Assembly (NCBI RefSeq): GCF_022965805.1
Contig: NC_133103.1
Coordinates: 33,699,281-33,763,280 of the forward strand
DNA length: 64,000 nt
Direction: 5' to 3'
Origin: Primulina eburnea
Taxonomy: Eukaryota; Streptophyta; Magnoliopsida; Lamiales; Gesneriaceae
Part shown: positions 1 through 15,600 of the stretch, piece by piece
How positions within the stretch are numbered: position 1 is the stretch's first letter
How the letters are laid out: every line of letters starts with the position of its first letter
The notes under the pieces: model-generated
Database searches by the model: none
Told to the model about the DNA's origin: nothing
What the model saw: the letters and a program-made list of their open reading frames with translations, nothing else
Translations under genes and position numbers: made by a program

Positions 1-669
1 GATTTCGATCTACATACACATGATAACACATAGGATATCCATACCCGAAGGTAAGCGGTGAATCCTCGACTACAATGCATCGACTCCTATGTGTTTCGAC
101 AGAACACCCAATCTTGCCACCTAATGACCCCATGAGAGTCGGTAAACAAGTCAAAGTGTAATTCTAGCACATAGAGTCTCAATGTTGTCCCAAGTCATAA
201 GGACTAATTCTGTACAACCATAAACTAGGACATTTCCACTCGATAAGTGAGAACCACTTGGAAAGTCCTTTTATGGAGGGTTGTTCAGTGCACTCTACAA
301 GGAGCACCTATCTGCATGCTCGGACATGACAATGTCCCCTACCAATGAAACATGGTACTCACATCGCAGATACTAGTCTCTAACTCGAGCGGCCTATATC
401 CTTCTTAGTGGCGGCTGAATCGACTAGGAACCGTTTAGAGTATACAGTATTACAAATATGAGTTTCATGATACTCATCATATGAGCATCTCATATTCTTT
501 CTACTATTTGTATATTCAAGGGCTTTATCTATGCAACTAGCATGGGTATACAGATAAAGATGTGCCAAAGTAATAATTTCAAATATTAATAAAATAAAGA
601 TTGCTTATACATAGAGTTTCATTGTGAACACTCGGCCAACACTTGGCTCGACGGGCACCTACTCTAACA
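1..669 (-). mobile_element. Ty1/copia-type LTR (partial at window edge)
   Basis: Read on the - strand the segment begins TGTTAGAGTAGG at 669 and runs to the window edge. The TG start, the abrupt change at 669/670 into satellite sequence and my recognition of this text as a common plant copia-like LTR support the call. No coding region is visible; the short open frames inside it are non-coding. Whether it is a 5' LTR, a 3' LTR or a solo LTR cannot be told because the other end is outside the window. The first satellite bases after it (670-674) would be one copy of the target duplication. The family assignment is from memory, so the class is less certain than the boundary. Confidence 0.7.
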
Positions 670-3600
670 GCGATGTTAAATTCTTGAGTTACTTTTGGAA
701 GACTTTATGGGCTAAACTTGGCACAAAATTTTTGTTTTCTACTACTTGTCATCCTCAAACGGATGGACAAACTGAAGTTGTCAATAGAACTTTGGGAAAA
801 CACCTTTGCGTGCAATTCTTAAAAAGAACTTGGATTGAAATTTCTATGGACTTTATTTTTGGGTTGCCTAGGACTAAGAAGGGGAGGGATTCTATTTTTG
901 TTGTTGTGGATAGATTCTCTAAGATGGCACATTTTATAGCTTGTCATAAAACCGATGATACTTCAAACATGGCGGATTTGTTCTTTAGAGAAGTCGTTAG
1001 GTTGCCTGGCATGCCTAGGACTATTGTTTTTGGTCGCGATGTTAAATTCTTGAGTTACTTTTGGAAGACTTTATAGGCTAAACTTGGCACAAAATTGTTG
1101 TTTTCTACAACTTGTCATCCTCAAACGGATGGACAAACTGAAGTTGTCAATAGAACTTTGGGAACACCTTTGCCTGCTATTATTAAAAAGAACTTGGATA
1201 GACATTTCTATGGAATTTATTTTGGGGTTGCCTAGGACTAAGAAGGGGAGGGATTCTATTTTTGTTGTTGTGGTATATTCTCTAAGATGACACATTTTAT
1301 AGCTTGTCATAAAACCGATGATGCTTCAGACATTGCGGATTTGTTCTTTAGAGAAGTCGTTAGGTTGCATGGCATGCCTAGGACTATTGTTTCTGGTCGC
1401 AATGTTAAATACTTGAGTTACATTTGGAATACTTTATGGGCTAAACTTGGCACAAAATTTTTGTTTTCTACTACTATTCATCCTCAAACGGATGGACAAA
1501 CTGAAGTTGTCAATAGAACTTTGGGAAAACACCTTTGCGTGCTATTCTTAAAAAGAACTTGGATTGACATTTCTATGGAGTTTATTTTGGGGTTGCCTAG
1601 GACTAAGAAGGGGAGGAATTCTATTTTTGTTGTTGTGGATAGATTCTCTAAGATGGCACATTTTATAGCTTGTCATAAAACCGATGATGCTTCAAACATT
1701 GCGGATTTGTTCTTTAGAGAAGTCGTTAGGTTGCCTGGCATGCCTAGGACTATTGTTTCTGGTCGCGATGTTAAATTCTTGAGTTACTTTTGGAAGACTT
1801 TATGGGCTAAACTTGGCACAAAATTGTTGTTTTCTACAACTTCTCATCCTCAAACGGATGGACAAACTGAAGTTGTCAATAGAACTTTGGGAACACCTTT
1901 GCCTGCTATTATTAAAAAGAACTTGGATAGACAATTCTATGGAATTTATTTTGGGGTTGCCTAGGACTAAGAAGGGGGGGGGGGGATTCTATTTTTGTTG
2001 TTGTGGATAGATTCTCTAAGATGACACATTTTATAGCTTGTCATAAAACCGATGATGCTTCAAACATTGCGGATTTGTTCTTTAGAGAAGTCGTTAGGTT
2101 GCATGGCATGCCTAGGAGTATTGTTTCTGGTCGCAATGTTAAATACTTGAGTTACATTTGGAAGACTTTATGGGCTAAACTTGGCACAAAATTGTTGTTT
2201 TCTACTACTATTCATCCACAAACGGATGGACAAACTGAAGTTGTCAATAGAACTTTGGGAAAACACCTTTGCGTGCTATTCTTAAAAAGAACTTGAATTG
2301 ACATTTCTATGGACTTTATTTTGGGGTTGCCTAGGACTAAGAAGGGGAGGGATTCTATTTTTGTTGTTGTGGATAGATTCTCTAAGATGACACATTTTAT
2401 AGCTTGTCATAAAACCGATGATGCTTCAAACATTGCGGATTTGTTCTTTAGAGAAGTCGTTAGGTTGCCTGGCATGCCTAGGACTATTGTTTCTGGTCGC
2501 GATGTTAAATTCTTGAGTTACTTTTGGAAGACATTATGGGCTAAACTTGGCACAAAATTGTTGTTTTCTACTACATGTCATCCTCAAACGAATGGACAAA
2601 CTGAAGTTGTAATTAGAACTTTGGGAACACTTTTGCGCGCTATTCTTAAAAAAACCTGGATTGACATTTCTGTGGACTTTATTTTGGGGTTGCCTAATAC
2701 TAAGAAGGGGAGGGATTCTATTTTTGTTGTTGTGGATAGATTCTCTAAGATGGTACATTTTATAGCTTGATAAAACCGATGATGTTTCAAACATAGCGGA
2801 TTTGTTCTTTAGAGAAGTCGTTAGGTTGCATGGCATGCCTAGGACTATTGTTTCTGGTCGCGATGTTAAATACTTGAGTTACTTTTGGAAGACTTTATGG
2901 GCTAAACTTGAGACAAAATTGTTGTTTTCTACTACTAGTCATCCTCAGACGGATGGACAAACTGAAGTTGTCAATAGAACTTCGGGAACACCTTTGCGTG
3001 CTATTCTTAAAAAGAACTTGGATTGACATTTCTATGGACTTTATTTTCGGGTTGCCTAGGACTAAGAAGGGGAGGGATTCTATTTTTGTTGTTGTGGATA
3101 GATTCTCTAAGATGGCACATTTTATAGCTTTTCATAAAACCGATGATGCTTCAAACATTGCGGATTTGTTCTTTCGAGAAGTCGTTAGGTTGCCTGGCAT
3201 GCCTAGGACTATTGTTTCTGGTCGCGATGTTAAATTCTTGAGTTACTTTTGGAAGACTTTATGGGCTAAACTTGGCACAAACAACTTGTCATCCTCAAAC
3301 GGATGGACAAACTAAAGTTGTCAATAGAACTTTGGGAACACCTTTGCCTGCTATTATTAAAAAGAACTTGGATAGACATTTTTATGGAATTTATTTTTGG
3401 GTTGCCTAGGACTAAGAAGGGGAGGGATTCTATTTTTGTTGTTGTGGATAAATTATCTAAGATGACACATTTTATAGCTTGTCATAAAACCGATGATGCT
3501 TCAAACGTTGCGGATTTGTTCTTTAGAGAAGTCGTTAGGTTGCATGGCATGCCTAGGACTATTGTTTCTGGTCGCAATGTTAAATACTTGAGTTACATTT

Positions 3601-6600
3601 GGAAGACTTTATGGGCTAAACTTGGCACAAAATTGTTGTTTTCTACTACTATTCATCCTCAAACGGATGGACAAACTGAAGTTGTCAATAGAACTTTGGG
3701 AAAACACCTTTGCGTGCTATTCTTAAAAAGAACTTGGATTGACATTTCAATGGACTTTATTTTGGGGTTGCTTAGGACTAAGAAGCGGAGGGATTCTATT
3801 TTTGTTGTTGTGGATAAATTATCTAAGATGACACATTTTATAGCTTGTCATAAAACCGATGATGCTTCAAACATTGCGGATTTGTTCTTTAGAGAAGTCG
3901 TTAGGTTGCATGGCATGCCTCGGACTATTGTTTCTGGTCGCGATGTTAAATTCTTGAGTTACTTTTGGAAGACTTTATGGGCTAAACTTGAGACAAAATT
4001 GTTGTTTTCTACTACTAGTCATCCTCAAACGGATGGACAAACTGAAGTTGTCAATAGAACTTTGGGAACATCTTTGCCTGCTATTATTACAAAGAACTAG
4101 GATAGACATTTCTATGGAATTTATTTTGGGGTTGCCTAGGACTAAGAAGGGGAGGGATTCTATTTTTGTTGTTGTGGTAGATTCTCTAAGATGACACATT
4201 TTATAGCTTGTCATAAAACCGATGATGCTTCAAACATTGCGGATTTTTTCTTTAGAGAAGTCGTTAGGTTGCATGGCATGCCTAGGAATATTGTTTCTGG
4301 TCGCCATGTTAAATACTTGAGTTACATTTGGAATACTTTATGGGCTAAACTTGGCACAAAATTGTTGTTTTCTTCTACATGTCATCCTCAAACGAATGGA
4401 CAAACTGAAGTTGTAAATAGAACTTTGGGAACACTTTTGCGTGCTATTCTTAAAAAGAACTTGGATTGACATTTCTATGGACTTTATTTTGGGGTTGCCT
4501 AGTACTAAGAAGGGGAGGGATTCTATTTTTGTTGTTGTGGATAGATTCTCTAAGATGGTACATTTTATAGCTTGTCATAAAACCGATGATGCTTCAAACA
4601 TAGCGGATTTGTTCTTTAGAGAAGTCGTTAGGTTGCATGGCATGCCTAGGACTATTGTTTCTGGTCGCGATGTTAAATACTTGAGTTACTTTTGGAAGAC
4701 TTTATGGGCTAAACTTGGGACAAAATTGTTGTTTTCTACTACTAGTCATCCTCAAACGGATGGACAAACTGAAGTTGTCAATAGAACTTTGGGAACACCT
4801 TTGCGTGCTATTCTTAAAAAGAACTTGGATTGACATTTCTATGGACTTTATTTTGGGGTTGCCTAGGACTAACAAGGGGAGGGATTCTATTTTTGTTGTT
4901 GTGGATAGATTCTCTAAGATGGCACATTTTATAGCTTTTCATAAAACCGATGATGCTTCACACATGGCGGATTTGTTCTTTAGAGAAGTCGCTAGGTTGC
5001 ATGGCATGCCTAGGACTATTGTTTCTGGTCGCGATGTTAAATTCTTGAGTTACTTTTGGAAGACTTTATGGGCTAAACTTGGCACAAAATTGTTGTTTTC
5101 TACTACTTGTCATCCTCAAACGGATGGACAAACTGAAGTTGTCAATAGAACTTTGGGAAAACACCTTTGCGTGCTATTCTTAAAAAGAACTTGGATTGAC
5201 ATTTCTATGGACTTTATTTTGGGGTTGTCTAGGACTAAGAAGGCGAGGGATTCTATTTTTGTTGTTGTGGATAGATTCTCTAAGATGGTACATTTTATAG
5301 CTTGTCATAAAACTGATGATGCTTCAAACATTGCGGATTTGTTCTTTAGAGAAGTCGTTAGGTTGCCTGGCATGCCTAGGACTATTGTTTCTGGTCGCGA
5401 TGTTAAATTCTTGAGTTACTTTTGGAAGACTTTATGGGCTAAAATTGGCACAAAATTTTTGTTTTCTCCAACTTGTCATCCTCAAACGGATGGACAAACT
5501 GAAGTTGTAAATAGAACTTTGGGAACACCTTTGCCTGCTATTATTAATAAGAACTTGGATAGACATTTCTATGGAATTTATTTTGGGGTTGCCTAGGACT
5601 AAGAAGGGGATGGATTCTATTTTTGTTGTTGTGGTAGATTCTCTAAGATGACACATTTTATAGCTTGTCATAAAACCGATGATGCTTCAAACATGGCGGA
5701 TTTGTTCTTTAGAGAAGTCGTTAGGTTGCATGGCATGCCTAGGACTATTGTTTCTGGTCGCAATGTTAAATACTTGAGTTACATTTGGAATACTTTATGG
5801 GCTAAACTTGGCACAAAATTGTTGTTTTCTACTACTATTCATCCTCAAACGGATGGACAAACTGAAGTTGGCAATAGAACTTTGGGAAAACACCTTAGCG
5901 TGCTATTCTTAAAAAGAACTTGGATTGACATTTCTATGGACTTTATTTTGGGGTTGCCTAGGACTAAGAAGGGGATGGATTCTATTTTTGTTGTTGTGGA
6001 TAGATTCTCTAAGATGACACATTTTATAGCTTGTCATAAAACCGATGATGCTTCAAACATTGCGGATTTGTTCTTTAGAGAAGTCGTTAGGTTTCCTGGC
6101 ATGCCTAAGACTATTGTTTCTGGTCGCGATGTTAAATTCTTGAGTTACTTTTGGAAGACTTTATGGAAACTTGGCACAAAATTGTTGTTTTCTACTACAT
6201 GTCATCCTCAAACGAATGGACAAACTGAAGTTGTAAATTGAACTTTGGGAACACTTTTGCGTGCTATTCTTAAAAAGAACTTGGATTGACATTTCTATGG
6301 ACTTTATTTTGGGGTTGCCTAGTATTAAGAAGGGGAGGGATTCTATTTTTGTTGTTGTGGATAGATTCTCTAAGATGGTACATTTTATAGCTTGTCATAA
6401 AACCGATGATGCTTCAAACATAGCGGATTTGTTCTTTAGAGAAGTCGTTAGGTTGCATGGCATGCCTAGGACTATTGTTTCTGGTCGCGATGTTAAATAC
6501 TTGAGTTACTTTTGGAAGACTTTATGGGCTAAACTTGGGACAAAATTGTTGTTTTCTACTACTAGTCATCCTCAACCGGATGGACAAACTGAAGTTGTCA

Positions 6601-9600
6601 ATAGAACTTTGGAAACACCTTTGCGTGCTATTCTTAAAAAGAACTTGGATTGACATTTCTATGGACTTTATTTTGGGGTTGTCTAGGACTAACAAAGGGA
6701 GGGATTCTATTTTTGTTGTTGTGGATAGATTCTCTAAGATGGCACATTTTATAGCTTTTCATAAAACCTATGATGCTTCAAACATGGCGGATTTGTTCTT
6801 TAGAGAAGTCGCTAGGTTGCATGCCATGCCTAGGACTATTGTTTCTGGTCGCGATGTTAAATTCTTGAGTTACTTTTGGAAGACTTTATGGGCTAAACTT
6901 GGCTCAAAATTGTTGTTTTCTACTACTTATCATCCTCAAACGGATGGACAAACTGAAGTTGTCAATAGAACTTTTGGAAAACACCTTTGCGTGCTATTCT
7001 TAAAAAGAACTTGGATTGACATTTCTATGGACTTTATTTTGGGGTTGCCTAGTACTAAGAAGGGGAGGGATTCTATTTTTGTTATTGTGGATAGATTCTC
7101 TAAGATGGTACATTTTATAGCTTGTCATAAAACCGAAGATGCTTCAAACATTTCGGATTTGTTGTTTAGAGAAGAAGTTAGGTTACATGGCATGCCTAGG
7201 ACTATTGTTTCTTGTCGCGATGTTAAATTCTTGAGTTACTTTTGGAAGACTTTATGGGCTAAACTTGGCACAAAATTGTTGTTTTTCTACTACTTGTCAT
7301 TTTCAAATGGATGGACAAACTGAAGTTGTCAATAGAACTTTGGGAACACTTTTGCGTGTTATTCTTAAAAAGAACTTGGATTGACATTTCTATGGACTTT
7401 ATTTTGGGGTTGCCTAGGACTAAGAAGGGGAGGGATTCTATTTTTGTTGTTGTGGATAGATTCTCTAAGATGGAACATTTTATAGCTTGTCATACATTGC
7501 GGATTTGTTCTTTAGAGATGTCGTTAGTTTGCGTGGCATGCCTAGGACTATTGTTTCTGGTCGCGATGTTAAATTCTTGAGTTACTTTTGGAAGACTTTA
7601 TGGGCAAAACTTGGCACAAAATTGTTGTTTTCTACTACTTGTCATCCTCAAACGAATGGACAAACTTAAGTTGTAAATAGAACTATGGGAACACTTTTGC
7701 GTGCTATTCTTAAAAAGAACTTGGATTAACATTTCTATGGACTTTATTTTGGGGTTGCCTAGTACTAAGAAAGGGAGGGATTCTATTTTTGTTGTTGTGG
7801 ATAGATTCTCTAATATGGTACATTTTATAGCTTGTCATAAAACCGATGATGCTTCAAACATAGCGGATTTGTTCTTTAGAGAAGTCGTTAGGTTGCATGG
7901 CATGCCTAGGAATATTGTTTCTGATCGCGATGTTAAATACTTGAGTTACATTTGGAAGACTCTATGGGCTAAACTTGGCACAAAATTGTTGTTTTCTACT
8001 ACTAGTCTTCCTCAAACGGATGGACAAACTGAAGTTGTCAATAGAACTTTGGGAACACCTTTGCGTTCTATTCTTAAAAAGAACTTGGATTGACATTTCT
8101 ATGGACTTTATTTTGGGGTTGCCTAGGACTAAGAAGGGGAGGGATTCTATTTTTGTTGTTGTGGATAGATTCTCTAAGATGGCACATTTTATAGCTTTTC
8201 ATAAAACCGATGATGATTCAAACATGGCGGATTAGTTCTTTAGAGAAGTCGCTAGGTTGCATGGCATGCCTAGGACTATTGTTTCTGGTCGCGATGTTAA
8301 ATTCTTGAGTTATTTTTGGAAGACTTTATGGGCTAAACTTGGCACAAAATTGTTGTTTTCTACTACTTGTCATCCTCAAACGGATGGACAAACTGAAGTT
8401 GTCAATAGAACTTTGGGAAAACACCTTTGCGTGCTATTCTTAAAAAGAACTTGGATTGACATTTCTATGGACTTTATTTTGGGGTTGCCTAGGACTAAGA
8501 AGGGGAGGGATTCTATTTTTGTTGTTGTGGATAGATTCTCTAAGATGGCACATTTTATAGCTTGTCATAAAACCGATGATGCTTCAAATATGGCGGATTT
8601 GTTCTTTAGAGAAGTCGTTAGGTTGCCTGGCATGCCTAGGACTATTGTTTCTGGTCGCGATGTTAAATTCTTGAGTTACTTTTGGAATACTTTATGGGCT
8701 AAACTTGGCACAAAATTGTTGTTTTCTACAACTTGTCATCCTCAAACGGATGGACAAACTGAAGTTGTCAATAGAACTTTGGGAACACCTTTGCCTGCTA
8801 TTATTAAAAAGAACTTGGATAGACATTTCTATGGAATTTATTTTGGGGTTGCCTAGGACTAAGAAGGGGAGGGATTCTATTTTTGTTGTTGTGGATAGAT
8901 TCTCTAAGATGAAACATTTTATAGCTTGTCATAAAACCGATGATGCTTCAAACATTGCGGATTTGTTCTTTAGAGAAGTCGTTAGGTTTCCTGGCATGCC
9001 TAAGACTATTGTTTCTGGTCGCGATGTTAAATTCTTGAGTTACTTTTGGAAGACTTTATGGAAACTTGGCACAAAATTGTTGTTTTCTACTACTATTCAT
9101 CCTCAAACGGATTGACAAACTGAAGTTGTCAATAGAACTTTGGGAAAACACCTTTGCGTTCTATTCATAAAAAGAACTTGGATTGACATTTCTATGGACT
9201 TTATTTTGGGGTTCCCTAGGACTAAGAAGGGGAGGGATTCTATTTTTGTTGTTGTGGATAGATTCTCTAAGATGGCACATTTTATAGCTTTTCATAAAAC
9301 CGATGATGCTTCAAACATGGCGGATTTGTTCTTTAGAGAAGTCGCTAGGTTGCATGGCATGCCTAGGACTATTGTTTCTGGTCGCGATGTTAAATTCTTG
9401 AGTTACTTTTGGAAGACTTTATGGGCTAAACTTGGCACAAAATTGTTGTTTTCTACTACTTGTCATCCTCAAACGGATGGAAAAACTGAAGTTGTCAATA
9501 GAACTTTTGGAAAACACCTTTGCGTGCTATTCTTAAAAAGAACTTGGATTGACATTTCTATGGACTTTATTTTTGGGTTGCATAGGACTAAGAAGTGTAG

Positions 9601-12600
9601 GGATTCTATTTTTGTTGTTGTGGATAGATTCTCTAAGATGGCGCATTTTATAGCTTGTCATAAAACCGATGATGCTTCAAACATTGCGGATTTGTTCTTT
9701 AGAGAAGTCGTTAGGTTGCCTGGCATGCTAGGACTATTGTTTCTGGTCGCGATGTTAAATTCTTGAGTTACTTTTGGAAGACTTTATGGGCTAAAATTGA
9801 CACAAAATTGTTGTTTACTACAACTTGTCATCCTCAAACGGATGGAAAAACTGAAGTTGTCAATAGAACTTTGGGAACACCTTTGCCTGCTATTATTAAA
9901 AAGAACTTGGATAGACATTTCTATGGAATTTATTTTGGGGTTGCCTAGGACTAAGAAGGGGAGGGATTCTATTTTTGTTGTTGTGGATAGATTCTCTAAG
10001 ATGACACATTTTATAGCTTGTCATAAAACCGATGATGCTTCAAACATTGCGGATTTGTTCTTTAAAGAAGTCGTTAGGTTGAATGGCATGCCTAGGACTA
10101 TTGTTTCTGGTCGCAATGTTAAATACTTGAGTTACATTTGGAAGACTCTTATGGGCTAAACTTGGCACAAAATTGTTGTTTTCTACTACTATTCATCCTC
10201 AAATGGATGGACAAACTGAAGTTGTCAATAGAACTTTGGGAAACACCTTTGCGTGCTATTCTTAAAAAGAACTTGGATTGAGATTTCTATGGACTTTATT
10301 TTGGGGTTCCTTAGGATTAAGAAGGGGAGGGATTCTATTTTTGTTGTTGTGGATAGATTCTCTAAGATGACACATTTTATATCTTGTCATAAAACCGATG
10401 ATGCTTCAAACATGGCGGATTTGTTCTTTAGAGAAGTCGTCAGGTTGCTTGGCATGACTAGGACTATTGTTTCTGGTCGCGATGTTAAATTCTTGAATTA
10501 TTTTTGGAAGACTTTATGGAAACTTGGCACAAAATTGTTGTTTTCTACTACATGTCATCCTCAAACGAATGGACAAACTGAAGTTCTAAACAGAACTTTG
10601 GGAACACTTTTGCGTGCTATTCTTAAAAAGAACTTGGATTGACATTTCTATGGACTTTATTTTGGGGTTGTCTAGTACTAAGAAGGAGAGGGATTCTATT
10701 TTTGTTGTTGTGGATAGATTCTCTAAGATGGTACATTTTATAGCTTGTCATAAAACCGATGATGCTTCAAACATAGCGGATTTGTTCTTTAGAGAAGTCG
10801 TTAGGTTGCATGGCATGCCTAGGACTATTGTTTCTGGTCGCGATGTTAAATACTTGAGTTACTTTTGGAAGACTTTATGGGCTAAACTTGGCACAAAATT
10901 GTTGTTTTCTACTACTAGACATCCTCAAACGGATGGACAAACTGAAGTTATCAATAGAACTTTGGGAACACCTTCGCGAGCTATTCTTAAAAAGAACTTG
11001 GATTGACATTTCTATGGACTTTATTTTGGGGTTCCCTAGGACTAAGAAGGGGAGGGATTCTATTTTTGTTGTTGTGGATAGATTCTCTAAGATGGCACAT
11101 TTTATAGCTTTTCATAAAACCGATGATGCTTCAAACATGGCGGATTTGTTCTTTAGAGAAGTCGCTAGGTTGCATGGCATGCCTAGGACTATTGTTTCTG
11201 GTCGCGATGTTAAATTCTTGAGTTACTTTTGGAAGACTTTATGGGCTAAACTTGGCACAAAATTGTTGTTTTCTACTACTTGTCATCCTCAAACGGATGG
11301 AAAAACTGAAGTTGTCAATAGAACTTTTGGAAAACACCTTTGCGTGCTATTCTTAAAAAGAACTTGGATTGACATTTCTATGGACTTTATTTTTGGGTTG
11401 CATAGGACTAAGAAGTGTAGGGATTTTATTTTTGTTGTTGTGGATAGATTCTCTAAGATGGCGCATTTTATAGCTTGTCATAAAACCGATGATGCTTCAA
11501 ACATTGCGGATTTGTTATTTAGAGAAGTCGTTAGGTTGCCTGGCATGCCTAGGACTATTGTTTCTGGTCGCGATGTTAAATTCTTGAGTTACTTTTGGAA
11601 GACTTTATGGGCTAAAATTGGCACAAAATTGTTGTTTACTACAACTTGTCATCCTCAAACGGATGGAAAAACTGAAGTTGTCAATAGAACTTTGGGAACA
11701 CCTTTGCCTGCTATTATTAAAAAGAACTTGGATAGACATTTCTATGGAATTTATTTTGGGGTTGCCTAGGACTAAGAAGGGGAGGGATTCTATTTTTGTT
11801 GTTGTGGATAGATTCTCTAAGATGACACATTTTATAGCTTGTCATAAAACCGATGATGCTTCAAACATTGCGGATTTGTTCTTTAAAGAAGTCGTTAGGT
11901 TGAATGGCATGCCTAGGACTATTGTTTCTGGTCGCAATCTTAAATACTTGAGTTACATTTGGAAGACTCTTATGGGCTAAACTTGGCACAAAATTGTTGT
12001 TTTCTACTACTATTCATCCTCAAATGGATGGACAAACTGAAGTTGTCAATAGAACTTTGGGAAACACCTTTGCGTGCTATTCTTAAAAAGAACTTGGATT
12101 GAGATTTCTATGGACTTTATTTTGGGGTTCCTTAGGATTAAGAAGGGGAGGGATTCTATTTTTGTTGTTGTGGATAGATTCTCTAAGATGGCACATTTTA
12201 TATCTTGTCATAAAACCGATGATGCTTCAAACATGGCGGATTTGTTCTTTAGAGAAGTCGTCAGGTTGCTTGGCATGCGTAGGACTGTTGTTTCTGGTCG
12301 CGATGTTAAATTCTTGAATTACTTTTGGAAGACTTTATGGAAACTTGGCACAAAATTGTTGTTTTCTACTACATGTCATCCTCAAACGAATGGACAAACT
12401 GAAGTTCTAAACAGAACTTTGGGAACACTTTTGCGTGCTATTCTTAAAAAGAACTTGGATTGACATTTCTATGGACTTTATTTTGGGGTTGTCTAGTACT
12501 AAGAAGGAGAGGGATTCTATTTTTGTTGTTGTGGATAGATTCTCTAAGATGGTACATTTTATAGCTTGTCATAAAACCGATGATGCTTCAAACATAGCGG

Positions 12601-15600
12601 ATTTGTTCTTTAGAGAAGTCGTTAGGTTGCATGGCATGCCTAGGACTATTGTTTCTGGTCGCGATGTTAAATACTTGAGTTACTTTTGGAAGACTTTATG
12701 GGCTAAACTTGGCACAAAATTGTTGTTTTCTACTACTAGTCATCCTCAAACGGATGGACAAACTGAAGTTGTCAATAGAACTTTGGGAACACCTTCGCGA
12801 GCTATTCTTAAAAAGAACTTGGATTGACATTTCTATGGACTTTATTTTTGGGTTGCCTAGGACTAAGAAGGGGAGGGATTCTATTTTTGTTGTTGTGGAT
12901 AGATTCTCTAAGATGGCACATTTTATAGCTTGTCATAAAACCGATGATGCTTCAAACATTGCGGATTTGTTCTTTAGAGAAGTAGTTAGGTTGTCTGGCA
13001 CGCCTAGGACTATTGTTTCTGGTCGCGATGTTAAATTCTTGAGTTACTTTTGGAAGACTTTATGGGCTAAAATTGGCACAAAATTGTTGTTTACTACAAC
13101 TTGTCATCCTCAAACGGATGGACAAACTGAAGTTGTCAATAGAACTTTGGGAACACCTTTGCCTGCTATTATTAAAAAGAAATTGGATAGACATTTCTAT
13201 GGAATTTATTTTGGGGTTGCCTAGGACTAAGAAGGGGAGGGATTCTATTTTTGTTGTTGTGGATAGATTCTCTAAGATGACACATTTTATAGCTTGTCAT
13301 AAAACCGATGATGCTTCAAACATTGCGGATTTGTTCTTTAAAGAAGTCGTTAGGTTGAATGGCATGCCTAGGACTATTGTTTCTTGTCGCAATGTTAAAT
13401 ACTTGAGTTACATTTGGAAGACTCTTATGGGCTAAACTTGGCACAAAATTGTTGTTTTCTACTACTATTCATCCTCAAACGGATGGACAAACTGAAGTTG
13501 TCAATAGAACTTTGGGAAAACACCTTTGCGTGCTATTCTTAAAAAGAACTTGGATTGACATTTCTATGGACTTTATTTTGGGGTTGCCTAGGACTAAGAA
13601 GGGGAGGGATTCTATTTTTGTTGTTTTGGATAGATTCTCTAAGATGGCACATTTTATAGCTTTTCATAAAACCGATGATGCTTCAAACATGGCGGATTTG
13701 TTCTTTAGAGAAGTCGCTAGGTTGCATGGCATGCCTAGGACTATTGTTTCTGGTCGCGATGTTAAATTCTTGAGTTACTTTTGGAAGACTTTATGGGCTA
13801 AACTTGGCACAAAATTGTTGTTTTCTACTACTTGTCATCCTCAAACGGATGGACAAACTGAAGTTGTCAATAGAACTTTGGGAACACCTTCGCGTGCTAT
13901 TCTTAAAAAGAACTTGGATTGACATTTCTATGGGCTTTATTTTGGGGTTGACTAGGACTAAGAAGGGGAGGGATTCTATTTTTGTTGTTGTGGATAGATT
14001 CTCTAAGATGGCACATTTTATAGCTTCTCATAAACCGATGATGCTTCAAACATGGCGGATTTGTTCTTTAGAGAAGTCGCTAGGTTGAATGGCATGCCTA
14101 GGACTATTGTTTCTGGTCGCGATGTTAAATTCTTGAGTTACTTTTGGAAGACTTTATGGGCTAAACTTGGCACAAAATTGTTGTTTTCTACTACTTGTCA
14201 TCCTCAAACGGATGGACAAACTGAAGTTGTCAATAGAACTTTTGGAAAACACCTTTGCGTGCTATTCTTAAAAAGAACTTGGATTGACATTTCTATGGGC
14301 TTTATTTTTGGGTTGCCAAGGACTAAGAAGGGGAGGGATTCTATTTTTGTTGTTGTGGATAGATTCTCTAAGATGGCACATTTTATAGCTTGTCATAAAA
14401 CCGATGATGCTTCAAACATTGCGGATTTGTTCTTTAGAGAAGTCGTTAGGTTGCCTGGCATGCCTAGGACTATTGCTTCTGGTCGCGATGTTAATTTCTT
14501 GAGTAACTTTTGGAAGACTTTATGGGCTAAAATTGGCACAAAATTGTTTTTTACTACAACTTGTCATCCTCAAACGGATGGGCAAACTGAAGTTGTCAAT
14601 AGAACTTTGGGAACACCTTTGCCTGCTATTATTAAAAAGAACTTGGATAGACATTTCTATGGAATTTATTTTGGGGTTGCCTAGGACTAAGAAGGGGAGG
14701 GATTCTATTTTTGTTGTTGTGGATAGATTCTCTAAGATGACACATTTTATTGCTTGTCATAAAACCGATGATGCTTCAAACATTGCGGATTTGTTCTTTA
14801 AAGAAGTCGTTAGGTTCAATGGCATGCCTAGGACTATTGTTTCTGGTCGCAATGTTAAATACTTGAGTTACATTTGGAAGACTCTTATGGGCTAAACTTG
14901 GCACAAAATTGTTTTTTCTACTACTATTCATCCTCAAACGGATGGACAAACTGAAGTTGTCAATAGAACTTTGGGAAAACACCTTTGCGTGCTATTCTTA
15001 AAAAGAACTTGGATTGACATTTCTATGGACTTTATTTTGGGTTTCCTAGGACTAAGAAGGGGAGGGATTCTATTTTTGTTGTTTTGGATAGATTCTCTAA
15101 GATGGCACATTTTATAGCTTTTCATAAAACCGATGATGCTTCAAACATAGCGGATTTGTTCTTTAGAGAAATCGCTAGGTTGCATGGCATGCCTAGGACT
15201 ATTGTTTCTGGTCGCGATGTTAAATCCTTGAGTTACTTTTGGAATACTTAATTGGCTAAACTTAGCGCAAAATTGTTGTTTTTTACTACTTGTCATCCTC
15301 AAACGGATGGACAAACTGAAGTTGTCAATAGAACTTTGGGAACACCTTTGCGTGCTATTCTTAAAAAGAACTTGGATTGACATTTCTATGGACTTTATTT
15401 TGGGGTTCCTTAGGACTAAGAAGGGGAGGGATTTTATTTTTGTTGTTGTGGATAGATTCTCTAAGATGGCACAATTTATAGCTTGTCATAAAACCGATGA
15501 TGCTTCAAACGATGCGGATTTGTTCTTTAGAGAAGTCGTTAGGTTGCCTGGCATTCCTAGGACTATTGTTTCTGGTCGCGATGTTAAATTCTTTAGTTAC

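Noticed and set aside
624..1076. A fused frame joining the copia-type LTR to the satellite
   Set aside because: The first codons are LTR non-coding sequence and the fusion is a chance result of the insertion point.
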